Assembly: GCA_019096065.1 (NCBI GenBank)
Contig: JAGUCH010000009.1
Location: 3,854,001-3,918,000 of the forward strand
From: Paracyclopina nana
Taxonomy: Eukaryota; Arthropoda; Copepoda; Cyclopoida; Cyclopettidae
DNA: 64,000 nucleotides
Direction of reading: 5' to 3'
Part shown: positions 27,221 to 38,960 of the stretch, piece after piece
How positions within the stretch are numbered: position 1 is the stretch's first letter
How the letters are laid out: each line of letters begins with the position of its first letter
Notes under the pieces: model-generated
Database searches by the model: none
The model's input: only the letters and a program-made list of their open reading frames with translations
Told to the model about the DNA's origin: nothing
Made by a program: the position numbers and the translations under genes

Positions 27221-30200
27221 TCGTTTGCCAACTTTTGCTTGGTCGTCATGGCATGGAGCAGCTTTGGTTTTTCTGGAAAAATCACCGTGTGCGCCTCCAG
27301 CATTTTTGCCAATCTCAGCATATACTCTCGGTCTTGTTCCTGTCGTATTCCATTTTCCTGTCATGCCGTTGATTAATGGAGCACCGGGGGCCTCCGTCAA
27401 AAAATACCAGCTCTTATCTTGTGTGTTGAACAAGCCTTGCAGTGACTGTTTTGCGCGCAGATCCCCTCATTATAAGGCAAAACTGTTTCGAGTTCTCCAT
27501 CGTAAGGTGACACCTAGCTCACCTTGCGCTGCAGTATATAATTCCAATTTGTAAAGAAAATGCAGACTTTTCCCACTGGAGGAGGAAAAAATGCATGCCA
27601 CTTACACACACCCTTGGTAAATTGATACAGATTGCCAGTTTTAATTGCGCACTGCGCTGTGGGGACAAATGCGATGAAGGTGGCAACGCAATTATTGCAA
27701 TCTGCACCGCATTTTTCGTAGCTTACAGGAAGCCAGACATCGCGTCATTTATTGCGCGGATGACACTCGAGAGTGAAAATAATGGCTCGCGGAACCATTA
27801 TAATGCAATCTCCTTCGTCTTCGACGTTTGGCATCATCTTATGAAAAATTCTTATTTTTGCTTGGCGCTCGCGCGTGTTGCGTTGCTTATCAAGAACGCC
27901 TCCAGTGATTGGGATCGAGTGGGGCTTGCACACCCAAAAATCACATTTTGCTTTGAGCCAGGCTCTCCCTCATGAAATTCTTGCAAGATACGCATCGGCA
28001 GCGCATCGCATGATCCATTGGCCCGGTCAAAAGGCTGACCCATATTTTGGGTCGGTGGTGAAGCCGGAAAAAAGTAGGGTTGCTTCATTCTTTCCGGAGC
28101 TGAGGGAGAGAGGTGCTCTTGTAAAATTGGGAATTTATTGCCTCCCCTGGTCGTTGCTCAAAGTGCACTTTTTCCACGCGAGCCTGTCGCTCTTAAGCTT
28201 TTTTGGGCTTGGAAAATCCATCAATAGGTTGCCAAAATCGTGCCCTCCCCTCATGCAATCCAGCCAGGCAGGCCATGGAGCTGCAGCTGAGATGAGTTGC
28301 GATAAAACGAGCCAAAATTTCTTTTTTGGCCCGTCCAAGCGTTCGTTCGGCAGAAATCTCCATTTATAACCTCAAAAGAAGCTGCTTTTGATTGCATTTT
28401 GCCCGCGCCATCTCCTTCACCTTCCATTACTTTTGCGCGCATTCCATTAAGAATGGGACCAAGAACGGATGACACTGTCCGGCTCCTCTTTTAATCAAGG
28501 AATGACTTTTTGAAAAGCCAGGGCGCACAAAACTCGCTTCACCGGAAATTAGCACATAAATTCTTCTCTCTTTTCTAGGTAAGTCTCTTGACCTTATCGG
28601 CTGCGAGATCCTCGCGGAGGGAAAAACGCAGGGTTCTTTTTTTTACGAGCAAGGCAAAATAAGTGCACGTGACCCGCTTTCTCCTTTAAAAAACCCCTTT
28701 TTTGACCGGCTGCATTTTTGCTGCCCCATCGTGCCCACGCTCTCGATGCGACGTTTATCGACCCCGCGTCCCCACCGTGCGCCTGGTTTGACCGCGCTCA
28801 AATGCCCAAAATGGGCAGCCCTTTAAATCGGCCCAATATATCTTCTTCGTGGGCGCAGCGAAAAAAATGCTGCGAAGCAAAATCAAAATCCTCTTTTTTG
28901 TGCTCCGGAGCTCGGCATTTTTTGTGGGGTGAGAAAAGAACCTTTGCAAGGCAGGTGGTGCCGTTCTCCAAAGTTTGCGAGTTTCCAGTCGGAAAAGAAG
29001 CCAAAATGGGTCATGATTTTTTAGTGGCATGTACCTGGCTTGATGCATCTTGCAGCGAGCTCATGGCAGATGATTGCAAGAATGAGACCCACTTTTAGCC
29101 CACGACCGACACTGCGGGGCGGCCGGCCATTTAAATCCCCGATCGCCTTCGCCGCGGAGTCGGGAAACGTCCCCACCGTGCGGCGTGGAATGCCTTCTTC
29201 AACTTTGCAGCATTGCTTCGTCACGATGTCAATTTTCACCCATGGCATGCAATCTTTTTAACGCCGCCCTACCCACAGTTAGCACTTTGATTAAATCTTT
29301 CGTGTCAACTTTTCTCCGTCCGTCGTTGCCATAAAAAAGCGATTGCTCCCTAATGGCTTTGCAACCTCACGATCGAAAGCAAAAAATCGCGTTGGCATCG
29401 AGGGCTTTTTCGGGGGCGAGTTTGCATTCTTTTTTAAAAGTTTGCCTTGCCCAATCGTTCAAGTGGGTGGAACTGAATCAAAACTGAAAAGTGACCGGGA
29501 GCAGCATCTTTTTGTGGAAATGACAGTCTCAAAGAGAAATCTGCTGCGAGACTTTTGCCAAAAACTCCAGCCTACGCAGCTAGATGGATACACACATATA
29601 GAGAGAGAATTTTTGGGCTGGCAGCAGCAGCACTTATGTTGGCCAATTTGATCCCGCATGCTCGCGCCGGTCCCATGCAATTTCACCTTTTTTCACCATT
29701 TCCACCCGCGGGCCAACGTCGACCCTTAATTGCATCGCTTGGTCAAAAAGCTTCGGCCGAAAAAAGCCCGCAGCTTCGAAAACGATCAAAAAATCGAGTC
29801 GCTTTGGCAAACGACAAAAGTGCATTGACGAGCCATAAAAATGGGGCGGGCTGATCGAAATGCACGCGCGATACATTCGAACCGTTTGGCTCGCATGCAT
29901 AATTCACAATTGGAATTGTAGCTTCTTAAAAAAGCGTACTTTTAGTGCGGAAATCATCGGCTCATCTCTGTTTCTTACATAAGAAACCGCGCAAAACGCG
30001 ACTTTCGAAATGCGAGTTGCATTTTTTAAAAATTAGGGTCGCCGCAACGTTTCCGTTTTCCACGATGCCAATGACGGCGAGTGTACTTTGCATATTTTTT
30101 GAGCCAGCATTGGGACACGACGGTGCATTATGGATTCAATTTCCGCGCTAAGCTCGCGGGAAAAGTGACTGCCGAATTCTGCATAGTAATGAAACGCTGC

Positions 30201-31348
30201 GTGGCAGCTCCACAAAAAATCCGCATCATCCCCTTGAAAAAAAAACCGTCCGCCGCTATTTTGTGCATATTATGATTTCAATGGAATAATCAGACATGCC
30301 AATCCGATCAATTGTCAATTGTGAAAGGCTTCGATTTTATTTGACGGCGACTAGCAAATGCAGTACGTATTTTAGTAGCAGCATGCCACTCAACTGCGTC
30401 GTCGTTTGCAGCTAATCGATTTTTTGCTCTTTCCAAAACTAAAAAGGGAACCGACGTTGATGATTTTATGACCCTTTTTTTGCTGCCGGCCCTTCTTCAA
30501 TTTCCCCAATTTTCGTTAACGGCGTTATTTCGCTTTCCTTCGCGAGGGGAGTCGTCTTTCTCAAATTAGCGAAAATCTGCTTTCTATTTCACCTAGCTCG
30601 AGCGCAACGCAGTTTTTGTTGTTAGCAACGTCGATGATGACCTCATTCCCTGCCATGCCCCTGGATACCCTTTTTGCCTTTTACGATTTTTAATTGCATT
30701 TTTCGACCGATGCGCATTTTCAAGGTTAGCATAAGCCGCAATTCGTCACGTTGAAGTCGCTAAAAAGGTCCGAGGCGAAACAAAAAAAATATCCAGACCG
30801 CTTTTTGCCGCCGTAGCTTTGGCCGAAATCGTTTTATTGTACGCACTCTAGGCTCAGCTAGCGCATGCAATTTGTTGCTTGGCAATCTTGGCCAAATAAT
30901 GTACACAAAAACCGAGCAACGAGCGCTTTTATGCATTTTACATGGATGACAATTGCCACTCTCGCCGTATTTGGCCGTTTTAGCGCGACCCCCGCACATT
31001 AGCGCTCAAAAAAGGGGGTCACGCTAAAAGTGCATATAAAGCGCGCGAGAAAGGCGTGACGTCGCGCATGTCGCATGCATGCGCGGCGAGCAAGGCCATT
31101 TGCCAATAATCGAGTCGCATGCGGCGCGCTCGCGCCTGCGCGTTGCGCAAAAAATGGCGAAGAGCAAAACCGCGCAACGATCCGCGCCGCGCCGCAAAAC
31201 AGCGCCGTGGCAAAAAAGTGCGCCGCCGCGCCGGGTCGCGTATTTGCGCCAGCTGCTGCGCGAGGCGCACCTGGGCCTCGCGATGCTCGCTTCGGGGCCG
31301 GTAAGGTCGTACCGGGCCGGCTCCGAGAAGGAGTTGCAACGAGACGGC

Positions 31349-31376
31349 GAGTGCAGAGTGCAAAAACTCTGCACTC
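31349..31376. repeat. 11-bp perfect hairpin with 6-nt loop
   Basis: GAGTGCAGAGT (31349-31359) and ACTCTGCACTC (31366-31376) form a perfect stem around a GCAAAA loop. It lies in a GC-rich island within the first BTB-psq intron. No function can be assigned. Confidence 0.7.
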
Positions 31377-33630
31377 TTCGCTCAATCCGGGGCGGGCGAG
31401 TCAAAAACGTCGAGGTGCAACGTGCACGCGTCTGCGACCAGATGGGGCTTTCCCAGTGACGAAAACGAGCAGAAATGGCGCTTTTATGCAGCTTTGACGC
31501 TGCCGGATGCGCAGTTCCAAAAAGGACCTTCTCGACCATTATGCAATAAAGAAATAAGAGAATGGCATGCTTTAATTTAAATTTAAATTTATATCGTATT
31601 ACGATGGGATTGAAACTTTATTAATTGATTCAAATCTTATTCTAAAGGTTTTTGAAATTAAAAAAAGTGACTTAACTTTAACTTAAGAGTAGCTACATCC
31701 GAGTTATAATGAGGGTATGCTTCGCCTTGCTAAATTATAAAGCAAAGCTTAACCTTTTTCCATCGGAAAGTAGTTTTTTTTAAAAATTAAATCGGTTCAG
31801 CCCACACGTTTATTCCTAGGAAAAAACCGGCTCTCAGATGGCTGCTATATTGAGTTCGCATCTGGTTGATCGGCTTTGTTCGAAATGCAGTCAATGCGGA
31901 TTGGCTTGCCAATTTGGCACGGTCACGTGACGCATTCCTTTGTTCGAATTTGCACGCATCTGGTAGCGCTGTTGCAACTTTGAAACTGCGATCCCGAGGG
32001 TGTGGGGCCTGTGCGCTGTTGCCCGACCCCTGCCGTCCCCTGGGTTGCTCTGCGCTCGGCTACGGCGCTGTTAGCTGCAGCAGCAGCGATTTTAGCTAGT
32101 GTGCTAAAGAATGCAATTTCAGGTTGATCACTACAACCGCACTAAAAACACACATACTCGAGCACAAAGAAGCCAAACAAGGCAGTTTTTGCAGTGATTC
32201 CCCAGTGTCTTTCAACTTCATGACCTCGTAGCGGGGGCTGTCAGTGGGTGAGTTGCTTTTTTTGCCAATTTGCAATTTTGGCATGCAATCCACGTGGATT
32301 GTTAATAATGCAATTTTTACGTAATTTTTGCAACAGTGTCGTATTTTTTCTAAAATGAGATCATGGATTCTTATCAGGATAAGCGTTTGCGATTTTTATT
32401 TCGATTGGGCCTATTTAAAATAGAATTTGGTAAGTTTAGCCATTTTTTTGTGCCATGCAATTGGTGCACATTTTAAAGGTTACTTGGTGCCGATCATTGG
32501 CTGTTGGCTGCCAGCTAAGCGGGACTTGCGTGTGTGCAGCAGTAGTCTTGGTGGCCTTTCTCATCTCGTTTTTGGCCTTGAGGCTCGAGCTCTCTCTCTT
32601 CTTCTTCTTTGTGGCCTCCAAGGCCACCGCCTCGATCCTCGCAATGCGCGGATCCAATCGCAATGCAAAAGCTCATTTTCAGCCAAGGTCGGTCGTCATC
32701 GCCATTTTTTTTTTGCCCCGTCCCCACTCGCGTTCAAAAACTAGATTCCTCGAGCCAATTTGAAGGCGAGAAGCCTGTTTTTCAAAAGCGAACCTGGCAA
32801 TAGCCAAAACGATCCCAAAAGATCAGTCCGGTCGCGAATGCGATTTAAATTTTTTTTTAGACCGCAAAAAAAACTTGTAGGGGATCGGCGGTCGTTTTTC
32901 ACGCCGACATTTGATCCGAAGGAGAGAAAAAGTTTAAATCGGGCCTCATTTTGAGCAGCTGGGCGTCGCAGTGTTTGACGACATGCGATACGTTTTTTTG
33001 GCGTTCGGGCCAGTGTGCAAGGGAGCGAGCGTGAGTCTCGTGGCTTTTTTTGCTTAGTGTGCCGAAAATGGCGCGCGCGAGAGAATTGCATGCAATTCGC
33101 CGGCCAGCTTTGCAAAAGGTCGTCGACTTTGTCTCCGCACACTGTACTAAAGCATTTTGCCAATCATCATGCCCCGAGGGCGAATGCGGAATAACCGCCA
33201 ATTTGCAGCCCACTGCTAGCTTTTCCCCAAATCATTTGGCTTCTGCGCTATTTCTTAGGGTTTCATAGGTTTTTTTTTGCTCCTTCGCCAGCCTTTTCCC
33301 CTTTGGCAAGTGGTCTGTAAAGTTTGCAAAGGGATTGGCTGGCTCGTACTAAAACTACAGCTGCTTTGAACTCCGTCACCGGCAGAGAGCCTGCATGAGA
33401 TTTTGCGCACTTTTAAAGAAATATCTTGATGCAGTATGTCTAGCTCTGCTAAAAATATCCAAAATAAGTAATAAGTTAATCCACCAAAACGTTTTGATAT
33501 TTGCCTCGTTTACCCAAAGTAATTGAGGGGTATTTTTTTTTAAAAAAAATCTAGCGTATAGCAAGTCAAAAAGTTAAAAGTTCCCCTTTTGAGCAAGATC
33601 CATCGCATCAGCTTGCTCTTTCATTTTACG

Positions 33631-33848
33631 GTGTTCGATCAGTGTGCAAAATCTAGAGGAATTTGCTCATTTGGGTGGGAAAACGGCACTTAATGAAGGC
33701 GTTCTCAAATTGCAGTTTGGTCTGACCAAAACTGATTTTAAAGCACAACTGATTCTGGGTAAACTAAACGCTGCAAGAATGCTGACTTTTTTTCAGTATT
33801 AGTTTTGCGGCGTTCGATCAGGGCAAAATCTAGAGGAATTTGCTCATT
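33631..33848. repeat. Direct repeat of about 40 bp, two copies 180 bp apart
   Basis: GTTCGATCAG..GCAAAATCTAGAGGAATTTGCTCATT occurs at 33633-33671 and again at 33812-33847. The second copy lacks a few bases after the GTTCGATCAG block. The sequence just before the two copies is also similar. This suggests a local tandem duplication whose intervening sequence has diverged. Confidence 0.7.
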
Positions 33849-34100
33849 AGTGCGCAACCGTCTTATATTTTTAAGAAAGTGCGCACCTCGCCTCTGGCTG
33901 CAGGGTCTCTTTTTTTGCGCCGAGTTGCAAAGGGGTTTTTAGGGGTTGTCTGCGTCTGGCTCCACGCGAAAGCTAGCTGGCACACCCTCAAAAAGCAGGC
34001 AAAGTGCGGCCAGCCCGGTCATTTGCGTCGCGTCGACTCCGCCGTTTTGGGAGCGGGTTGTCCGGTCGGGTTGTACGTGTCCCACATGACGATTTTGAAA

Positions 34101-34123
34101 CTGCAAAGCTTTGAGCTTTGCAG
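34101..34123. repeat. 9-bp perfect hairpin
   Basis: CTGCAAAGC and GCTTTGCAG surround a 5-nt loop (TTTGA). It is a short palindrome in the GC-richer part of the intron, about 0.7 kb before the BTB exon. No function is assigned. Confidence 0.6.
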
Positions 34124-34858
34124 ACGACGAGACGTTGCTGCAGCAGCCAGCGAGGAGCTGGACCGGCTAGGCTGCTAAAAAGGCGTGCGCGTTTTCAGCT
34201 AGTCGAGTCGGAAAAAGCCGACATGAAAGAGTGCAAAACCAGACGACGCGGCCAATGAGGTGCAATTTGCAATTTGCAACGTGCAGACCCGTCTAGCTGC
34301 GAAAACGCGAGTGCAAAAACGCTGCCATCATAGAGACTGTCGCCTACCTCTTGCAGCAGTAAGTGAGCTCTGCTCAATCAATTTTGGGTAGCCATTCACT
34401 GCGTTATGCTTGGATTACCTGGTCTACTTTTTTTACATCAGGACTTTTGACAATAGGATTTTGATCATCAGGACTTAATATGCCAACTAGGCTCGCATTT
34501 AACATCTATTTTACCTGGGCATTGTCATTGTCAAAAGGGCCTTAAATGTTTGGGTACTTGGGTATTTTCATCAATGCGAAGATTCCTTGATTGGCCCAAA
34601 TAAATGGTGCCCAATGCATACGGTCATGACTAAGATGCATGCAGGGGATTTCGGATATTTTCAAAGAAAGCCCCGTCAGACTTCAAAATGGCATGCCGCA
34701 CCCCAGCCAAAAAGTAAAATAAAAAAGGAGCAGCTAAAGGGGTTGGGATGAACTTGTGGGGGAGACTTGCAAATAAAAGAGAAAGCTCGCAGTGGAGGTG
34801 GTGCGAAATATTCGGAACGGAAAAGGCGCATACTAAGCATGCTTTTTTGATGTTTCAG

Positions 34859-37122
34859 TCTGCTGCCCCAACTGTCCATCGCCAAGATGGACCCCTTGTC
34901 CCAGGTGTTTTGCCTCAAGTGGAACAACCACCAGAACAACTTGCTGACGGTGCTGGACCACTTGTACCAGACGGAGGCGATGTGCGACGTGACGCTGGCC
35001 TGCGACAACACCTCCATCAAATGCCACAAAATGATCCTCTCGGCTTGCTCATCCTACTTTCAAACGCTCTTCATGGAGAACACGTGCGAACACCCCATCG
35101 TCTTCCTCAAGGACATCAAGATTGCGGAAGTGCGGGCCATCCTCGACTACATGTACAAGGGCGAGGTGAACGTGGCGCAGGAGGAGCTGCCGGGGCTGCT
35201 CAAGGTCGCCGAGCTGCTCAGGGTCAAGGGCCTCGTCGAGGGCGAGGCCGGCGATAAATTGCTCAACTCGAATTTCGGCAAGAACGGGCGGCCTCTCGTC
35301 ACCACCTGCCTCTCCGAGCCGCCCTCGGCCTCCAACCACCACTCCTCCGCAGCCTCCGCCACCAAGATGAACGGCGGGAGCGAGCACGCCGGTCACTACC
35401 GCGAGCGGTCAGCTGATGACCGGCGCGCCAGCTCTTCGATCTCAGAGCCCAAAGAAAACAACAGCAGCCCCACCTCGGCGGGCATGAGGCCGTTCATGCC
35501 GGGCATGCCGCAAATCCCCATGTTCCCCTTGCCGGGCATGTTCCCCAATCTGTTAGGTGCTAGTAGGGAGGGCATCCGCGGCCGCGATCATGACGGAGAC
35601 TCCTCCAACGAGAGGGAAGGCTCGCCTAGTCCAGGCTCTGGTGGCAAACGCAGGAAGGTGGCTTCCGGCTCCGGCGGATCTTCGTCCTCCAAGGAGAGCG
35701 GACCAGGACACAGAGACGACCAGCCAATGGTACCCAATTCCTAGTTAAAATGTTGGCCTTTTTGTGGACTTTTATTTTTCCCCTAGAATATGGACATGAG
35801 AAACGACCGCGGCGATGAGAAAGGACTGCACCACGACTTGGACAAGGACATGCTCCCGTTGCCCCCAGGATTGGACAAAAGCGCGCTAGCCAATTATGTA
35901 CCCAGTCAGAGATTGGAGTGGAAGCGGTACAAGCAGTACACGCGAAACGACATCATGTCTGCGATTGAGGAAGTGAAAAACGGTATAGCTATTTTTGCGA
36001 GCTCCTTTTTTGAGCAAGCAGGATTTCTTAATTTTTCGAAAATATTAGGCATGTCGGCTCTGCAAGCATCTCGCAAGTATGGAGTGCCATCAAGAACCCT
36101 GTATGACAAGGTCAAGAAAATGGGGATCACCACTGGGAGACAGGTTCAGCGTAAATCCCTGCCCAATTACCCATCTCAGTTTCCCGGACTTGGCGGAGGG
36201 GTAAGTTGGAAAAAAATTGATTAATGCGGCGTTTTTTTCTAATCCCTCCTCTTTTTATTAGATGATGAACATGAATGACATGGATGACAGAGAGGACACA
36301 AATGACAGCTCTTTAGGGGCTCCCGGTGATGCCATGGATGGAAGGGCGACGATGGTGCCACCTAGCGGCTTGTCAACTTATGTAAGCATACTTTTCACTC
36401 TCGCGTACGTCCTCGCATGCTAAATCCATTTTTTTGGCGCATTTCCAGATGCTTAGTATCATGAAAGGCATGCGCGACTCTGAATGTGGGAGTGGCAAGG
36501 GCGAGGGCGGCGGCCTCGGAGGCCCCCCCGAAATCAGCCTCACGCCCATGAATTTGAGCACGATGCTCTCCTCGTCAAGTGCAAAACATCAGCGAGCCTC
36601 AGAAAACACGAGTTTGAGCCCTCGGAGTCCGAGGCCGCACCAACGTGATCTCGATGAAGACACTGTCGATAGCAGCGTAGACCAGCTCCACCACCACCAT
36701 TCTTCGGCCCCGCCCCTGCATCATCGGGTGAGACACTCCTCTGCGGAAAACGACCTCAAGTCCCGATTCCTTGCCGATCTGCATCACCGCATGGGCAGAA
36801 ACATTCCCACTCAGTCAACTTCAGGTAAAAAAGATAATTTGGAAATAGTGCCAAATCCGGAATATCACACCTTTTTCTACTTTTAGGCAACCATAGCGAG
36901 CAGCACGCAGCCAGCTCCACTACGCATTCCCCGCCCCAGCAGACCACGCCCACCAAAATGGAGGAGGAAAACCTGCCCCCACGAAAGCGCAAGGTGAGCC
37001 AAGAGAGACCCGGTGAAGGGGGCGAATGCAGCCCCCCTGGTGGCTATAATGGCATCAACGGATCCCCTCCAGCCCCCAGTGGATCCGATGACAAAGATGA
37101 TCCCATCGATTGTCGCAATTGA
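34859..37122 (+). CDS. BTB-pipsqueak domain transcription factor, main coding exons
   Basis: Exons: 34859-35729, 35787-35982, 36049-36200, 36262-36381, 36449-36824, 36887-37122 (TGA). All phases agree. With the exon at 10310 the protein is 792 residues; without it translation could begin at the ATG at 34887. Residues about 157-268 are a BTB/POZ domain (FCLKWNNHQNN, CDVTLACD, CHKMILSACSSYFQTLF, MYKGEVNV), used for dimerisation. Residues about 480-525 are a single pipsqueak-type helix-turn-helix (YTRNDIMSAIEEVKNG then MSALQASRKYGVPSRTLYDK), the DNA-binding part. A basic PPRKRKV near the C-terminus is a likely nuclear localisation signal. The rest is low complexity: Ser/Gly-rich, Met/Asp-rich (MMNMNDMDD), His run. 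The gene should encode a nuclear, sequence-specific regulator of the bric-a-brac/pipsqueak class. I cannot name the exact orthologue. Confidence 0.93.
35983..36048 (+). other. Stop-free 66-bp intron inside the pipsqueak motif
   Basis: The intron starts GTATAG and ends TATTAG, interrupting the helix-turn-helix between N and G of VKNG|MSALQ. Removing it restores the contiguous family motif. Its length is a multiple of three and it has no in-frame stop, so retention would add 22 hydrophobic-rich residues (IAIFASSFFEQ...) inside the DNA-binding domain without breaking the reading frame. Confidence 0.85.
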
Positions 37123-38960
37123 ACGGTTTAAGACTGATGAGGTAACTTTAAAGAAGAGAAGACTGATGAAGCAACAAAACTTACGAGTCTTAATGTGACG
37201 AGAAAACAATGAAAAGACTGAAGATGATCATTGATTATTACTATTAATGAATGTACAATAGTTTAACGTACTTTAACCCAACAACCCCCGAGCCCCAATT
37301 TTTGCTGTCTCGTGCAATTTCAGAATCTCAATCACGTAATTTGCTGGGTGGATGATGATGATGATGTTTTAATATTGAGAAAGAAGAGCCGTTGTTGTTG
37401 TGATGATATGGAATATTTGTGATTTTTGAATGTGAACTTTAAAACCAACCCTCTCTCTCTCTCTCTTTCTCACCTAGGCATAACTATGTATACATTACTG
37501 CACGAACGAAGCTAATGTGGTTTTTTTAAAAAAATGAGCCTTTTCCCCCAATTACTATAGAAGAAAGCGAATGGTGAGAGAAATGTCCGATGGATAATTG
37601 TGAATACCGTCCTTTTTAACGAATTTGCAACCTTCTGCATTCATCAATGTCTGAAAACGAAAATTCAAGACTGACTTCAACCACAGCAATTCCCTAGTCA
37701 AAATTATGCAAATGCTACTACTATATACTAATATCATTTTTAGCCCCCTGCCTGGTGAGCAAAAAAAAACAATTTTGTTCTTCTTTCATGCAACCTTTTA
37801 AACCATTACACTGCACATCTAACTATATAGAACTACTGCACTGCTATTCAAATTGAAAGACTGATCCATAAAAAATTGCAGAACTTTACTTCTTCGCGAC
37901 TGAAGATTACAATGAAGATATTGTTAAACCCTACTACTTCTACTATGTATATGCTACTTCTATGAACTACTGAGACCCCAAACTCAAGGAGAGAGAGCTA
38001 ATTAACTTGCAAAAAGACTGATTATAAAAGAACTCACCTTTTGTCCAAAATATGCCCCACAACCACAAAAAAAATTGAATTGCGAGGCATGAAACTTGAA
38101 AAGACTGATGTTAGCATTTTCTTGATCATCCCATAAGAAATCAACTACTATAAACAATTTCTCATCTCTACACGAAAGAAAGGCAGGAAAATCACAGCAA
38201 ACTATACAGTCTACCTCTGATGATGACAAGCGAAGAATTTCCGAAGAAACTTTGTTTCTTCATCCCTCCCCCGTTTTTGCGGAACAATTGGAAAAAAATT
38301 GATCATGACTGGGAAAAAAAATTGGCATCTTTTGTTTGCATCTTGATCTCATAGAACTACCGACTGCAAACAAAAGGTGGCAGCACTTTTTTCGAATCAA
38401 CCCCGTTCCTCCTCTGTTCTTGTAGACTGTAAATGTTGATGAAAACAAAATCTGTATAACTGATTGCTGTGCTGTTTTTTTTCCACCGATTTCTCGCTCA
38501 TTTTCTCCCCCAGACCTGATTGTTAACAATCGGTCAATTGATATATACACAACCCGAGTGACTCTTACCACAATGTTTTTGCTCTTTCAGTTTCCAAAAC
38601 ATTTGCGCATTGTGCTGAAATAATGATAAAAAATTGACGGCTGAGTTCAAAGGTGCCACCATGTCCCTTGAATTTCATTATATTCACACTTGAAAAAGAA
38701 TACATATACAAAACAATAATATTGTGGTATGACTGTGAGTGTTTCAACCTTTGTCTCGTGTTTTTCTCCTTTTATCATAATTATTAAGAAAATGTGAGGA
38801 TGTTTCCACAAAATATTCATTGTGAATGCCTACTACTATTATTATAATGAGACAGAAGAAAGGATAAGACTGAAATAGTATTTTCTAGCCTAGATAGTTG
38901 TTGCTGTATGACGTGTACATAGATCCTGATGTGGAATAAAGAAAAAGCTTTATCTTGAAT
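37123..38960 (+). promoter_or_regulatory. 3'UTR of the BTB-psq gene with eight miR-14-type sites
   Basis: The UTR runs from the TGA at 37120 to a canonical AATAAA at 38935-38940, about 1.8 kb. AAGACTGA occurs at 37130, 37159, 37214, 37677, 37857, 38014, 38101 and 38866. Insect miR-14 begins UCAGUCUU, so each is a full 8-mer seed match, with A opposite position 1. A bantam 8-mer match (TGATCTCA, 38344-38351) and a let-7 7-mer match (CTACCTC, 38211-38217) are also present. A CT microsatellite lies at about 37450-37467. Transcript extent is inferred from the polyadenylation signal only. Confidence 0.75.
38935..38940 (+). terminator. Polyadenylation signal of the BTB-psq gene
   Basis: Canonical AATAAA, the first convincing one on the plus strand after the stop codon at 37122, followed by a T-rich stretch. 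Cleavage would fall near 38955-38960. Confidence 0.6.

Larger units (their letters stand above)
10738..34858 (+). other. 24.1-kb first intron of the BTB-psq gene
   Basis: The donor is GTAAGA at 10738. The acceptor is TTTTTTGATGTTTCAG ending at 34858, with a TACTAAG-type branch site at about 34831. I found no other coding exon on either strand that I can support. It holds a PIF/Harbinger-type MITE (12527-12748), an ATT microsatellite (24862-24882), a 1.3-kb element with terminal inverted repeats (25909-27220), small hairpins (26111-26175, 31349-31376, 34101-34123), a 12-bp motif repeated at about 28.8 and 29.2 kb, and a direct repeat (33631/33811). GC-rich islands near 13.8, 31.1-31.5 and 34.0-34.3 kb share TGCAAAA-rich wording. 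Introns of this size in developmental regulators often carry enhancers; none can be identified here. Confidence 0.6.

Noticed and set aside
27875..28369. 164-codon plus frame
   Set aside because: No domain, no flanking splice sites in phase, opposite-strand frames equally open.
31024..31539. 171-codon minus frame and overlapping plus frames of 126-140 codons
   Set aside because: Several long frames overlap on both strands in a CpG-rich island, which is the signature of composition rather than coding. No family features.
34748..35257. 169-codon plus frame overlapping the BTB exon
   Set aside because: It is the wrong-frame shadow of the BTB domain exon. The true frame has conserved BTB motifs.
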